This document shows positions 11,783 through 21,614 of a DNA stretch of 64,000 nt, in pieces (within the stretch, counting starts at the first letter, position 1; each line of letters opens with the position of its first letter). The stretch comes from Elymus sibiricus (taxonomy: Eukaryota; Streptophyta; Magnoliopsida; Poales; Poaceae): the NCBI GenBank assembly GCA_039707655.1, contig CM077675.1, forward strand, positions 415,585,162 to 415,649,161, read 5' to 3'. The translations under genes and the position numbers were made by a program. The notes under the pieces were generated by a model, which saw nothing but the letters and a program-made list of their open reading frames with translations, was not told where the DNA came from and did not search any database.

Positions 11783-12363
11783 GTCGCCGCCGCCCCCGAG
11801 CCTGACGTTGCCGCCGCCCCGAGCCCGTCCCCGCCCGCCTCCTCGTCCTCGTCGACGTCGTCGCCGTCCCCGACGCCAAACGCCGCCCGCGCCACCTCCC
11901 TGAGCGCCGTCGTCGCCGCCCGCGCCTCCTCCCTGAGCACGTCGTCGCCGGTGAGCTCCTGCCCCCTGATCCTGCCCCCTCCTCCGCGGCCACCGCGGCC
12001 GCGTGCGCCGGCGCCGCTGGCCTGCCCCGGCCGTCACCCGCGTTTTAGTTTTTTTAGTTTGTTTTAGTTTTTTTATTAGTTGTTATAGTTTGTTTTATTA
12101 GTTGTTTTAGTTTGTTTTATTAATTTGTTGTTTTAGTTGTTTTAGTTGTAAAAAAGTTTTAGTTGTTTTAGTTGGCGAACCCGAGGAGTCCCCGAGGATC
12201 GCCGGGGAGGAGTCCTCGACGATCGCCGGGGAGGAGTCCCCAACGATCGCTTAAGTAGAAAATGTGTCATTGTTGTTAAATATGTTATTATTGTCATAGT
12301 TGTCAAATGCAATCATCTTTATTAAAGTTTATTAAATAGTAGGAATTTAAATAGTTGTAGAAT
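11783..12363 (+). other. GC-rich then T-rich leader, with short tandem repeat
   Basis: 11783-12040 is proline/alanine-codon-like, GC-rich and low in complexity. 12045-12170 is built from TTTTAGTTG-like repeats. 12180-12250 holds three imperfect 27-29-bp repeats (GAGGAGTCC...GATCGCCGGG). I read it as the leader or intron of the second gene. Open frames here on both strands are composition artefacts. Confidence 0.5.
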
Positions 12364-12786
12364 TTGTTTTCGACGTCGACGATGCCCGGCCCGCATCCTC
12401 GTCATCGACTCGGCGCCGGCGACCACCTGCTTGAGAGGCGCCATGTCCGGGACTGGGCTCCGTCGGGCTGGCACTGGGAGGTGCTGCCTTCCGGGGCGCC
12501 CAGCTTGGTGAGGAATCAGGGTCCCGTCGTCGACCCGGAGGTTCTTTGGTGGCGGTCGCGTGGACCACTGTTGGTGCAGAGGGAGCCGGCCCCCGCGGAG
12601 GTGGTACGTCGCCGTGTCAGGGAGGAGGACGAGCACGTCCGACGCTATATGGCTGCGTTGGACGCCAGGTTCTCCAATACCTGGCAGGTTCTTCAGGGAT
12701 CTCACCCGAGCTATGATCCTGTCATAGTTCCTTCTCTTTGGGTGTCCACCGCCTGCGCTGCGAGACGTCAACTATATCTGTATTAG
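12364..12786 (+). CDS. Conserved CACTA-associated hypothetical ORF (140 codons)
   Basis: The frame contains a Trp-rich middle (WHWEVLPSG) and a charged stretch rich in Arg and Glu (about residues 80-95). Similar ORFs are, from general memory, common in cereal CACTA elements just upstream of the larger ORF. It could be an upstream exon of the second gene or a separate protein. I recognise no catalytic motif, and the start codon is uncertain. Confidence 0.4.
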   Translation: MFSTSTMPGPHPRHRLGAGDHLLERRHVRDWAPSGWHWEVLPSGAPSLVRNQGPVVDPEVLWWRSRGPLLVQREPAPAEVVRRRVREEDEHVRRYMAALDARFSNTWQVLQGSHPSYDPVIVPSLWVSTACAARRQLYLY

Positions 12787-12958
12787 TGATATTATATAAT
12801 AATATTCGAGATGTATTAATGATAATATTCGATGATGTATTAGCGATACTATTCGATGATGTATTAGTGATATTATATGATCGTATTGTTGCATTGCCTT
12901 GTATTGATTTGCATATCTCATGTTTGTATATTGCCATGTTGTAATATTTGCAGAAACT

Positions 12959-15900
12959 ATGGATCACAGAGACTTAGAAAAAGAACAGTTGTTGGGGGAT
13001 ATAATCCGAGCCGGAGGTGATCCCTTATCGTATCTCAACGACACCGATGGTCAGGAAGGAGAGGATGACGGCTCCGGTGATCCAACAATGGAGGAGGAAG
13101 GAGATCATGACGGCTCCGGTGACCGAATGGCGGAGGAAGGAGATCATGATCACGGCTCCGGTGACCGAACGGAGGAGGGAGCCTCAACTGTTGCAAAGTC
13201 TGACGAGGTAAGGAGACGAGGCCCGAAGAAAAGGTTGCGCCCGGATGAAAGGTTCACGATCACAGAAGTCGCGAAAGATGGCCAACCGATTGCTCCCAAG
13301 CGGACCAAGGACGCATTTGTACATCAGTGTGGAGTTGTTGTTAGGGACTATGTCTCGATCAACACCCAGCAATGGAATAAGAATAATAAGGACCCTGAAG
13401 TTTCTTATGTCCATGATAGACTGAAAGATGATCTTTGGACCGAGCTGATGACAAATTTCAGCCTACCGCGAGAGGAGGATCCGAATAACCCAGTTATAGA
13501 GCGAAAGGTCAAGGCGTTTGCTCTTAAGAAGATGGCAGAACTATTCAGGAACTGGAAGAAAGAGTTGAACACAAAGTTTGTCAAGAAAGAGGAGACTCCG
13601 AAATTCATCGGTCGATATGAGAAGATAAGAGATCAATGGCCCGAATTTGTAGCCTACAAGAAATCAGAGAAGGGTAAGAAATGGTCACTGACAAACAAGA
13701 AAAATGCTGCAAAGAAGAAGTATCACCATCACACGGGGACAGGTGGCTACTACAAAGCCCGGCAGTTGTGGGACAAAGCTGGACAAGACCTGCTTGCTAA
13801 GAATGTCCAACCAGCGACATTGCACTAGCCAGATCGTTCAAGGACTTGGTTCTTCGGGGTTGGGGGAACTTTGGACCCAGAAACAGGGGAGTGTGTTTGG
13901 ACGGACGAGCAACTTGCAATACCCTTCCGAAAGCTTCAGGCAGCAATCAAGGCAGTGCAGGAAGGGACGTTCATTCCCGACAGAGAGAAGGACGAGCTGA
14001 CAGAGGCCCTCGGGAATCCTGAACACCCTAGACGAACACGAGGCACATCAGGCTCCGTTCCATGGGTGCATGGGTTTCCCGACAGCGGTGGTTATAGAAG
14101 CCGAGAGAGAAAGAGGAAACAGGAAGCAAGCGAAATACAGAACCTCAGTGAAAGATTAGCAAAACTAGAGGAACTTGAGAGCCAGCGAGCTACCGGCCAA
14201 CCATCTGAGCGGCACGAAGATCCTTCCTTCGACGCTGCCCCAGAAGCTACCCCACCATCTCAGCGGAGAAGCATCGTGGCTTCCACGGAGATCATTCAGC
14301 CTGATTTCACGGCTCCTCGCTACCCCATGGATAGTATCACGGAGGCTGAACATTGTGAGCTAATGATGAAATGCCAGAACCTGACCTTCAAGGTGGCGGT
14401 CGGCTCTGTTGTACCTCCTCGAGCTGAGGGAACTTTCCATTGCCGTCCGATTCCACATGGCTATGCTGTTGTGACGGTGGATGAAATAATGGATGGATTT
14501 GAGGGGCTGGAGCTTGACAACCCTACAGGTGAAGAGGATATTATTCTTCTGGAAAATGCTTTGAGGAGTACCTGTCTATGGAGAAAGGAGTACATCAAGC
14601 TTCCAAACTGGACGCCTCAGCAGACTCAGCCTCCTCCGGCGCGTCAGGGCACTCCGCCTCCTCCTCCTTCTCCGGCGCGTCAGGGCACTCCGCCTCCTCC
14701 TTCTCCTGCTCCGACGCGTCAGGGCACTCCGCCTCCTCCTTCGCCTCCTCCGGCGCGTCAGGGCACTCCGCCTCCTCCTCCTCCTCGTCCGGCGCGTCAG
14801 GGCACTCCACCTCCTCCGGCGCGTCAGCAACGGCGGAAGAGAGTCGATGCCGCCGCTCCGGCGGCTAGCAGTACAATAGGCGGGAAGAAATACAAATTTG
14901 GTCCAAGCCTCAAGCCTCTTCCAAAGTTACCATATGAGAGGATTGACGAGGAACGCGCTGAAATCAGTGCAGCCGAAGTGAAGGCCCATTTTGCACGGAA
15001 ACATCCTCCTCCGAAGGAAAAGGTAGATCCGGTGAAAGCGAAGCGCACTCTGCATGCCCTGAAGCGACCACCACCGCCTCGGCTATCCAACTATGACCGC
15101 ATAATTACAAAGACACATGATGAAGCGCTGCGGTCGGGAAGTACTTCCAGTGCTGCAAGAGACAAAAAACGAAGAAGTGGGAAAACAATTCCCAGCTCGG
15201 CGAACAGGAGAAGCAATCGTGCCCCCCCGCTCAAGGTGTCTAGCGATATCGCTAATCATCCGGTGCTACTGCCCGGTACCACTCTTGGTGATTACGTGGG
15301 CGATGATGTACAGTTTGAAACGGCTGAGGTAGTAGCAGTAGAGGACATATTTAGATACGAGCATGAGAAGCCTCTCGTCAAACCTGATCATCCTCATCTA
15401 ACAACGATGATGCAAAAATTGCATGAGTGGTACATGGAAACCTGCAGGAAGTCTGGGTCCGACAGTTTGATGATCAGAATTAAAAAAGAGCATGACTTCA
15501 TTGGAGTCGACCAGATGCCTGTTGAATTTGTGGAGTTATTTTTGTTATACAATCAAGAGGCCCTCGACAAACAACTCATGACTTGCTACTGTCTGTAAGT
15601 ATTACTTCTATAATTAAGTCTCTAGCTCATCTCGTTCATTGCATGTATATATAATTATCCTCACTATATTATGCAGATTGAAGATGGTCGACTGCAAAAA
15701 AGAACAAATCTATGACATTGGGTTCATTAGCCCAAATACCGTAAATGAATGGTCGGTACAAAAGGCCGCCAAAGATACCGAGGACAACTTGCTATAAGCG
15801 TTCCTTAGACATCAAAACAAAAGGGAAATAATCTTTCCTTACATCTTCAAGTGAGTGTTACTGTCTTGTGCATATTCGGTTTCGCTTACTCGAGGTTAGG

Positions 15901-16624
15901 TAATGTAATTGATGAGTTATGCGTGCGTAGGTTCCACTTTATTCTGCTATCCATTAAGCTTGACGGGGCATTAGTAACTGTCTTAGACTCGAGACGTAAA
16001 GATCCCGAGAATTATGCGGACATGACTGCAATGCTCCAGAAGTAAGTTCAATCAATACCGGGACCATATCGGCAACTTTCGTTCATTTCCTGATATCAAG
16101 TAATCATTTTCTTTGCCTGCCAGGGTTTGGAAAAAGTTCACCCGAATGGTTCCCGGTCTAAACAACGAGCTGTGATTTACACACCCGAGAGTAAGTAGTA
16201 CTAGCTAGTTCCGCGCATCTCTCATTGATTCTAGTTTCATCAATACCATTATCATGCTTGCTTATCAGTTTGATTGAACTCTATTCTCGTAAAGTGCTTG
16301 TACCAGGCACCCGAGAATCATTTATGTGGATACTACGTATGCGAGTTCATTCGCCACTATACCTTTGAGCGGGGCTTCTCTGAGAAACAATTTGAAGTAC
16401 GTAAACAATATTCACAATTTTATTTTATATATTATCATCAATTGTATTGAGTTTCATTCATATATATGTATTGACCCCCTTCTTTAAATTAGATCTGGCA
16501 GATGCGGGATGAACTCCTACCACATGATCGCATATGAGCAATTCAAGAGGAATTGGCGGGATTCTTTCTTGACCACGTCATACCTGAACACGGAGAATAC
16601 CATGCGGATTTGCAATGGTCTTAG
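12959..16624 (+). pseudogene. Second CACTA gene: plant transposase-like ORF plus Ulp1-type protease, disrupted
   Basis: The first exon runs from an ATG at 12959 to about 15594. A splice acceptor (TTTGCAG) lies just before it. It encodes an acidic N-terminus with GDHDGSGDR-like repeats, a basic transposase-associated region (to about 13825), and a Pro/Arg-rich repeat tract (14625-14830). Later exons start at about 15677, 15931, 16123, 16319 and 16493. They carry a C48/Ulp1-like core: His in FHFILL, Asp in VLDSRRK, Cys in CGYYVCEF. The frame has four in-frame stops: TAG 13826-13828, TAA 15795-15797, TGA 16173-16175 and TGA 16535-16537. Ulp1-like domains are known as passengers of plant DNA transposons; SUMO-protease activity is not shown here. 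Confidence 0.78.
14625..14830 (+). repeat. Coding minisatellite (Pro-rich, ARQGTPPPP units)
   Basis: Five imperfect units of about 33-42 bp contain GGCGCGTCAGGGCACTCC followed by CCTCCT runs. In the gene frame each gives an ARQGTPPPP-type repeat. It is a flexible linker between the transposase-like part and the protease exons. Such tracts change length readily by slippage. Confidence 0.85.
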
Positions 16625-16984
16625 GTAGATGATGTTATGGATTGTAAGAGATGTTATATTGTACATATGTAGTAGCGTCGGATAGATATACGAAAACTTG
16701 TTGTTCGACCAAGCACGGAGAAAGAGATGTCACTTCTCTCTATATATGTTCATGACGATCTTGTGTAATTAATGGTTTCCTTCATTTGCTTACTAGCTAG
16801 CGTCGAGTTCTCTCTATATGTATAGTAGCTAGCGTCGACCAAGCACGGAGAAAGAGAGGTCACTTCTCTCTATTAGCTAGCTAACACAATATGAAACCCC
16901 TAAATTAACCCTCCAAAACCCCTAAACCCCCCCTTCCAAAAAAAACCCAGCGCATGCGAGCTGCTGACGCGTGGCTGCCTTTTG
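16625..16984. other. CACTA 3' non-coding region with transposase-exon-like fragments
   Basis: The 18-mer ACCAAGCACGGAGAAAGA occurs at about 16708 and again at about 16838. It also occurs inside the transposase coding sequence near 4548. Each copy here is followed by GTCACTTCTCTCTAT. I see no gene. Confidence 0.6.
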
Positions 16985-17165
16985 TTCCCTGTTGGTGTTA
17001 CCAACCGGGACTAAAGGTCCTCCTGCCTGGGCGCCCCGCAGCGGCCACGTGGAGCCCCTTTGGTCCCGGTTCATAAGCAAACCGGGACTAAAGGTTTTGG
17101 GTATTAGTCCCGTTTGTTTTGTCTCGGTTCCAGAACCGGGACTAAAGGCCCTCTGGAACCGAGAC
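16985..17165. repeat. CACTA right subterminal repeats
   Basis: Motifs ACCGGGACTAAAGG and GGTCCCGGTT occur in both orientations, mirroring the left subterminal region. They lie within 200 bp of the right TIR. Confidence 0.8.
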
Positions 17166-18037
17166 TACTACCCTGTTCTCTACTAGTGATTTGGTGGAAA
17201 GCAACTTGGGGAGGCTAGAGATCAAGATTCATATGGATGGAGTGGAATGGCTTGATCTCAACACATGAGTAGGTGGCTCTCTCTCAGAAAATTGGATGGG
17301 GCAAGTATGGAATAGTTCTGAGTGCTTCTCTTTCGAGTGGGTGGTGGTGAAGGGGTATATATAGCCATCCCCAAAAATCCAACCGTTACACCTAAAGTGA
17401 CCAACTCGGTGGTACCGAGTTGCTCCAAAGGTAGCAACTTTTGAATCTCGGTGAGACTGATACAGAAATCTGGGTGGTACCGATTTGGTGACCAACGGTC
17501 AGTTTCCAAAACTCGGTGACGCCGATCCAAAAACTCGGAATTTCCAATTTTAAGAATCGAGGCAACGGAAAGTTGGCAAGCTGACCTCGGTGGCACCGAA
17601 TGAGAATCGGTTGCACCGATGTGCTAGGGTTTGGCATGGGTCTGTCTGAGATGGGAAATTGGTAGGACCGAGTGGAAATTGTTGGTAGCACCGATTTTCA
17701 AGATAGGCTTGGACAGACTTTTGTGGAAGAGTTTGTGGGTGTTTTTGGTGACTATCACTTGTGCACGTGGAGCATCTTGTTCACCAACAGTACCTTACCC
17801 CCTTTTAATAGTATTGGCTTTCCTATGGACTCAAAGTGATTTCTCACAAATTAAAATGTAGAGTCCTCTTGCGTGAAGCTTTGCCAATCCATTACCTTGC
17901 TTCTAGGGGTTTCTCCACAATTCTTTTGCCAACCCATCATTGAACTTTCCTGAAATATGCTTAGTGGAAATATTAGTTCAATGATATATATGTTGTTATT
18001 AATTACCAAAACCACCAAGGGAGCAAATGTGCTTTTA

Positions 18038-18051
18038 ATCTCCCCCTTTTT
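18038..18051 (-). promoter_or_regulatory. Polypurine tract next to the 3' LTR
   Basis: On the minus strand this reads AAAAAGGGGGAGAT, directly followed by the LTR start. A purine run at this position primes plus-strand DNA synthesis in LTR retroelements. The same tract recurs once per 3.09 kb unit, usually with one internal G for A. Confidence 0.75.
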
Positions 18052-18529
18052 GGTAATTGATGACAACGTATAGATCAAAGCTTCGACATATGAAATAATC
18101 AATGAATATAATCGTCGCTTTGAGAAGTATGTGATAAGCAAGAGCTTCCCCTAAATTTGTGCACTATTTTGAATTTGCGTTTGAATGCAAATGCACAATC
18201 GATTAGGTGTATGGGGCACTCTTCCATGTCACATACAACTTGGTGGTGTGCGAGAATAATATGAATGGATATCATAGCACAACACAATCAAGTAAAGGCG
18301 AATGATCATTTCATAAGCATCACAAGGATAGGAAATAGTAGTAATACACATCAAGTGTATGATCAAACACCAACAAAGTTTAACACAAGCAAACCAACCA
18401 AAAGATATCAATGTTTTGAAAAGCGATAAAAAGCAACGCTCTCTCTCTCGAAGCCTAAAGATCTATATACATCTTCTCCCCCTTTGGCAACAAGTTACCA
18501 AAAAGTTCAAAGGTATATAACTTAGCGCT

Positions 18530-20112
18530 CTACTGGGGCTGATCTCCTCCGGTGGCCGATGAAGGAGTCGAGAGAACGGCATCAGTGAAGACTTCTATAG
18601 ACGTCATGGACGGAGTCGGAGTAGCAACTGGAGGTGTTGGAGGAGCTGAAGGAGCTGCGGCAAGTGCTAATGAAGAAGGTCTAGACTCTGGAACTGGCAT
18701 TGTGGCAGATCTAGGTTGAGTCCTGAACTGAGTGGCTGTCCTGAGATGTGGACTATCCTCATCATCATCAGTACTGTGGGGACTGGGCACGCCATCAACT
18801 TCCTTCTTGAGCTCATTCACAGTCACTGTGAGCTCATCCACCTTATTGTTGAGAATATGAAATTTGGTGTCAACAATCCTCGAGAGGCTCTCCTGGTTCT
18901 TCAGAATGTTCCCGATGTCCTTCTGCATGCTGAGCAGAGAACTAAGTAGAAGATCCATCTGCTCATTCCTCGTCTTTGGCACCTGAGAACTGGAGTCTCT
19001 GGCTGCCTCAACCTGTGCCTGTGCTGTAGCTGAGGTGGGATGATTTGGGTCCATCACCACAACATTGTCTTCTAGCTCTGGCAAGAGTGGCAAATGTGGT
19101 CGATCAAGTGCATATATGTGCTTCTCCAACTTGGAGTTGATAAGCATCTGTATATATGGAGCGTATCCACACGACCTCTTCTGGTCTGCTGCAGTCCTCT
19201 TCACTGTTTCAACTATCAAGTCCATCACTCTGAATCTGGTATGTTGATCAAGATGGAGCAGCATGTTGATAGAGTAGCTACTTATCATCTTCTCATCTCC
19301 AGACTTAGGCATCAAGGTATGCCTTAAGATAGTGTTGATCGTGCGTAGACCAGCCTGGAGGAAGTAAATGGATCCAAGCTTGTGAGATGGCAAGTTTGCA
19401 GCAGGGATCTCATTGTACATGTTCTTCATGGCATTATGATTTGCCTTGGACTCGGAGTACACATCTAGGCCACCATCTTCCACCTGTGGAGCTCCTAAGA
19501 TGGCAGCCCACTCCTCAACTGTGGATTCATACCTGGTGCCCTCTGTCATTCATACAATCCTACCATCTCCATAGAAATGTGCCGTGGAGTAGAATTGTAT
19601 GATCATCTCGTAGTTCCAAGCAGTGAACTCCTTACCAACAAACTCATCAAGACCAATGCAGTGGAAGTTATCTTGCACACTTGGGAAGTAGTCTTCATTG
19701 TCCTTGATGTGTTTCCAATCCACATATCTCATGTCACTCACTGCGGGGCTCTTATCAAGCAAAACTGTTTCATAGAAATCTTGTTGTTCCTTTGTGTAGA
19801 ATCTGTGGTCCACAGCTATCCTTCTCCTTTGAGAGTAAGGATCAATAGCTCTCCACTCTCTCAGACCTGAGTCCTTCCTCTTCTTCATGTCTTCAGCAAC
19901 AGGATGGCTGGCATATGCTCTGGAAGGTGTGGTCTAAGCTTTATCAAAGCAAACTGTGTATCATCCTCAGCTTCCCTGAAAGTAGAAGTCTTGTTCTTGC
20001 TAGAAGCTGGGATGTCTCTGGAAAACCTCTTGGGTTTAGGAACAGCAACAGCCTTCTTGGGGACAGTCTTGGTGCCTTTGGATGATGTATCCTTGGGCAT
20101 AGCATCAGCCAT
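18530..20112 (-). pseudogene. gag-like ORF of unit 1
   Basis: The ORF starts at the ATG at 20112 (MADAMPKD) and would be about 525 residues if uninterrupted. The N-terminus is basic with a VPKPKRFSRD motif. The middle (WNYEMIIQFYSTAHF...EEWAAILGAP) resembles the 'putative plant transposon protein' domain found in gag-position ORFs of cereal retroelements. It is followed by a Leu/Asn/Lys-rich coiled coil (about MDLLLSSLLSMQKDIGNIL onward) and a Ser/Pro/Thr-rich tail. Defects: a frameshift at 19911-19917 and a TGA at 19550-19552 where Trp is expected. Glu 142 of the C-terminal segment is intact, leaving a 339-codon frame. No pol domains are present. The gag assignment is inferred from position and architecture. 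Confidence 0.75.
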
Positions 20113-20225
20113 AAGCCTCTTGGGTTTAGGAACAGCAGCAGCCTTCCCTGAAAGTAGAAGTCTTGTTCTTGCTAGGAGCTCCTAAGATGGCAGCCCACTC
20201 CTCAACATACAATCACTCTCTTACA
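20113..20225 (-). other. Scrambled LTR-to-ORF junction
   Basis: Read on the plus strand: 20113-20143 copies about 20023-20053; 20144-20175 copies 19972-20003; 20176-20206 copies 19489-19519; 20207-20225 is LTR. The last join shares CTCCTCAAC with the LTR near 2958. The equivalent junction is present at 23198, 26283, 29369, 32455 and 35541. On the minus strand it forms the leader before the ORF ATG and contains an in-frame TAG upstream. Confidence 0.88.
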
Positions 20226-20417
20226 GATTTGGCTTTGGTGGAAGAGATTGATTTGATGGAAAGCAACTTGGGGAGGCTAGAGATCAAGATTCATATGGAT
20301 GGAGTGGAATGGCTTGATCTCAACACATGAGTAGGTGGCTCTCTCTCAGAAAATTGGATGGGGCAAGTATGGAATAGTTCTGAGTGCTTCTCTTTCGAGT
20401 GGGTGGTGGTGAAGGGG

Positions 20418-20425
20418 TATATATA
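20418..20425 (-). promoter_or_regulatory. LTR TATA box, repeated in every unit
   Basis: TATATATA lies in GGCTATATATACCCC on the minus strand, about 700 nt into the LTR. Equivalent sites are at 17356, 23503, 26588, 29674, 32760 and 35846. In this array each TATA box faces the ORF of the unit to its left: the box at 20418-20425 is about 305 bp upstream of the ATG at 20112. Each LTR copy could therefore drive one gag-like ORF. Confidence 0.6.
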
Positions 20426-21614
20426 GCCATCCCCAAAAATCCAACCGTTACACCTAAAGTGACCAACTCGGTGACACCGAAGTGTAAAACTCGGTGGTAC
20501 CGAGTTGCTCCAAAGGTAGCAACTTTTGAATCTCGGTGAGACTGATACAGAAATCTGGGTGGTACCGATTTGGTGACCAACGGTCAGTTTCCAAAACTCG
20601 GTGACGCCGATCCAAAAACTCGGAATTTCCAATTTTAAGAATCGAGGCAACAGAAAGTTGGCAAGCTGAACTCGGTGGCACCGAATGAGAATCGGTTGCA
20701 CCGATGTGCTAGGGTTTGGCATGGGTCTGTCTGAGATTGGAAATTGGTAGGACCGAGTGGAAATTGTTGGTAGCACCGATTTTCAAGATAGGCTTGGACA
20801 GACTTTTGTGGAAGAGTTTGTGGGTGTTTTTGGTGACTATCACTTGTGCACGTGGAGCATCTTGTTCACCAACAGTACCTTACCCCCTTTTAATAGTATT
20901 GGCTTTCCTATGGACTCAAAGTGATTTCTCACAAATTAAAATGTAGAGTCCTCTTGCGTGAAGCTTTGCCAATCCATTACCTTGCTTCTAGGGGTTTCTC
21001 CACAATTCTTTTGCCAACCCATCATTGAACTTTCCTGAAATATGCTTAGTGGAAATATTAGTTCAATGATATATATGTTGTTATTAATTACCAAAACCAC
21101 CAAGGGAGCAAATGTGCTTTTAATCTCCCCCTCTTTGGTAATTGATGACAACGTATAGATCAAAGCTTCGACATATGAAATAATCAATGAATATAATCGT
21201 CGCTTTTAGAAGTATGTGATAAGCAAGAGCTTCCCCTAAATTTGTGCACTATTTTGAATTTGCGTTTGAATGCAAATGCACAATCGATTTGGTGTATGGG
21301 GCACTCTTCCATGTCACATACAACTTGGTGGTGTGCGAGAATAATATGAATGAATAACATAGCACAACACAATCAAGTAAAGGCGAATGATCATTTCATA
21401 AGCATCACAAGGATAGGAAATAGTAGTAATACACATCAAGTGTATGATCAAACACCAACAAAGTTTAACACAAGCAAACCAACCAAAAGATATCAATGTT
21501 TTGAAAAGCGGTAAAAAGCAACGCTCTCTCTCTCGAAGCCTAAAGATCTATATACATCTTCTCCCCCTTTGGCAACAAGTTACCAAAAAGTTCAAAGGTA
21601 TATAACTTAGCGCT

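Larger units (their letters stand above)
3014..17188 (+). mobile_element. CACTA (En/Spm) transposon, 14,175 bp
   Basis: The left end is CACTAGTAGAAAACAGGG. The right end is the inverted CACTAGTAGAGAACAGGG at 17171-17188. The 3-bp target duplication ATT is at 3011-3013 and 17189-17191. The uninterrupted site is visible in the tandem copies (for example 20226-20270), which confirms the boundaries. It carries a small coiled-coil gene, a tnp2-type transposase pseudogene, a tandem repeat block and a second pseudogene with a Ulp1-like protease domain. Both large genes are disabled, so any later movement would need trans supply. Confidence 0.95.
2428..18037 (-). repeat. 3' LTR of the retroelement, interrupted by CACTA
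   Basis: The LTR consists of 2428-3013 and 17192-18037. On the minus strand it ends ...CAATCCTACA at 2428. At 18037 it begins TA where the 5' LTR has TG, a single-base change. A polypurine tract abuts it at 18038. A TATA box (17356-17363) lies about 700 nt into the LTR. The part at 2428-2985 is present only here; all other LTR copies lack it, so it marks the R/U5 side. Relative to the other copies this LTR lacks 23 bp near 17410. Confidence 0.82.
17192..20225 (-). repeat. Tandem unit 1 (remainder 2986-3013)
   Basis: With 2986-3013 restored across the CACTA insertion, the unit is 3,062 bp. It lacks 23 bp relative to unit 2. It contains the LTR part (to 18037), polypurine tract, ORF (18530-20112) and scrambled junction (20113-20225). 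Confidence 0.93.

Noticed and set aside
11289..12067. Arg- or Pro-rich frames on both strands in the CACTA leader
   Set aside because: Low-complexity GCC/CCG repeats open several frames; no frame has protein-like composition.
12920..13828. Separate complete gene ending at 13828
   Set aside because: The frame continues after a single TAG into the frame that opens at 13829 and reads as the same protein, so it is one disrupted gene.
17760..17800. LTR boundary at TTCACCAACA (17789) with GGGGGTAAGG as polypurine tract
   Set aside because: A better boundary exists at 18037, with the purine tract AAAAAGGGGGAGAT and agreement with the right end at 36550 and the GAGCC duplication.
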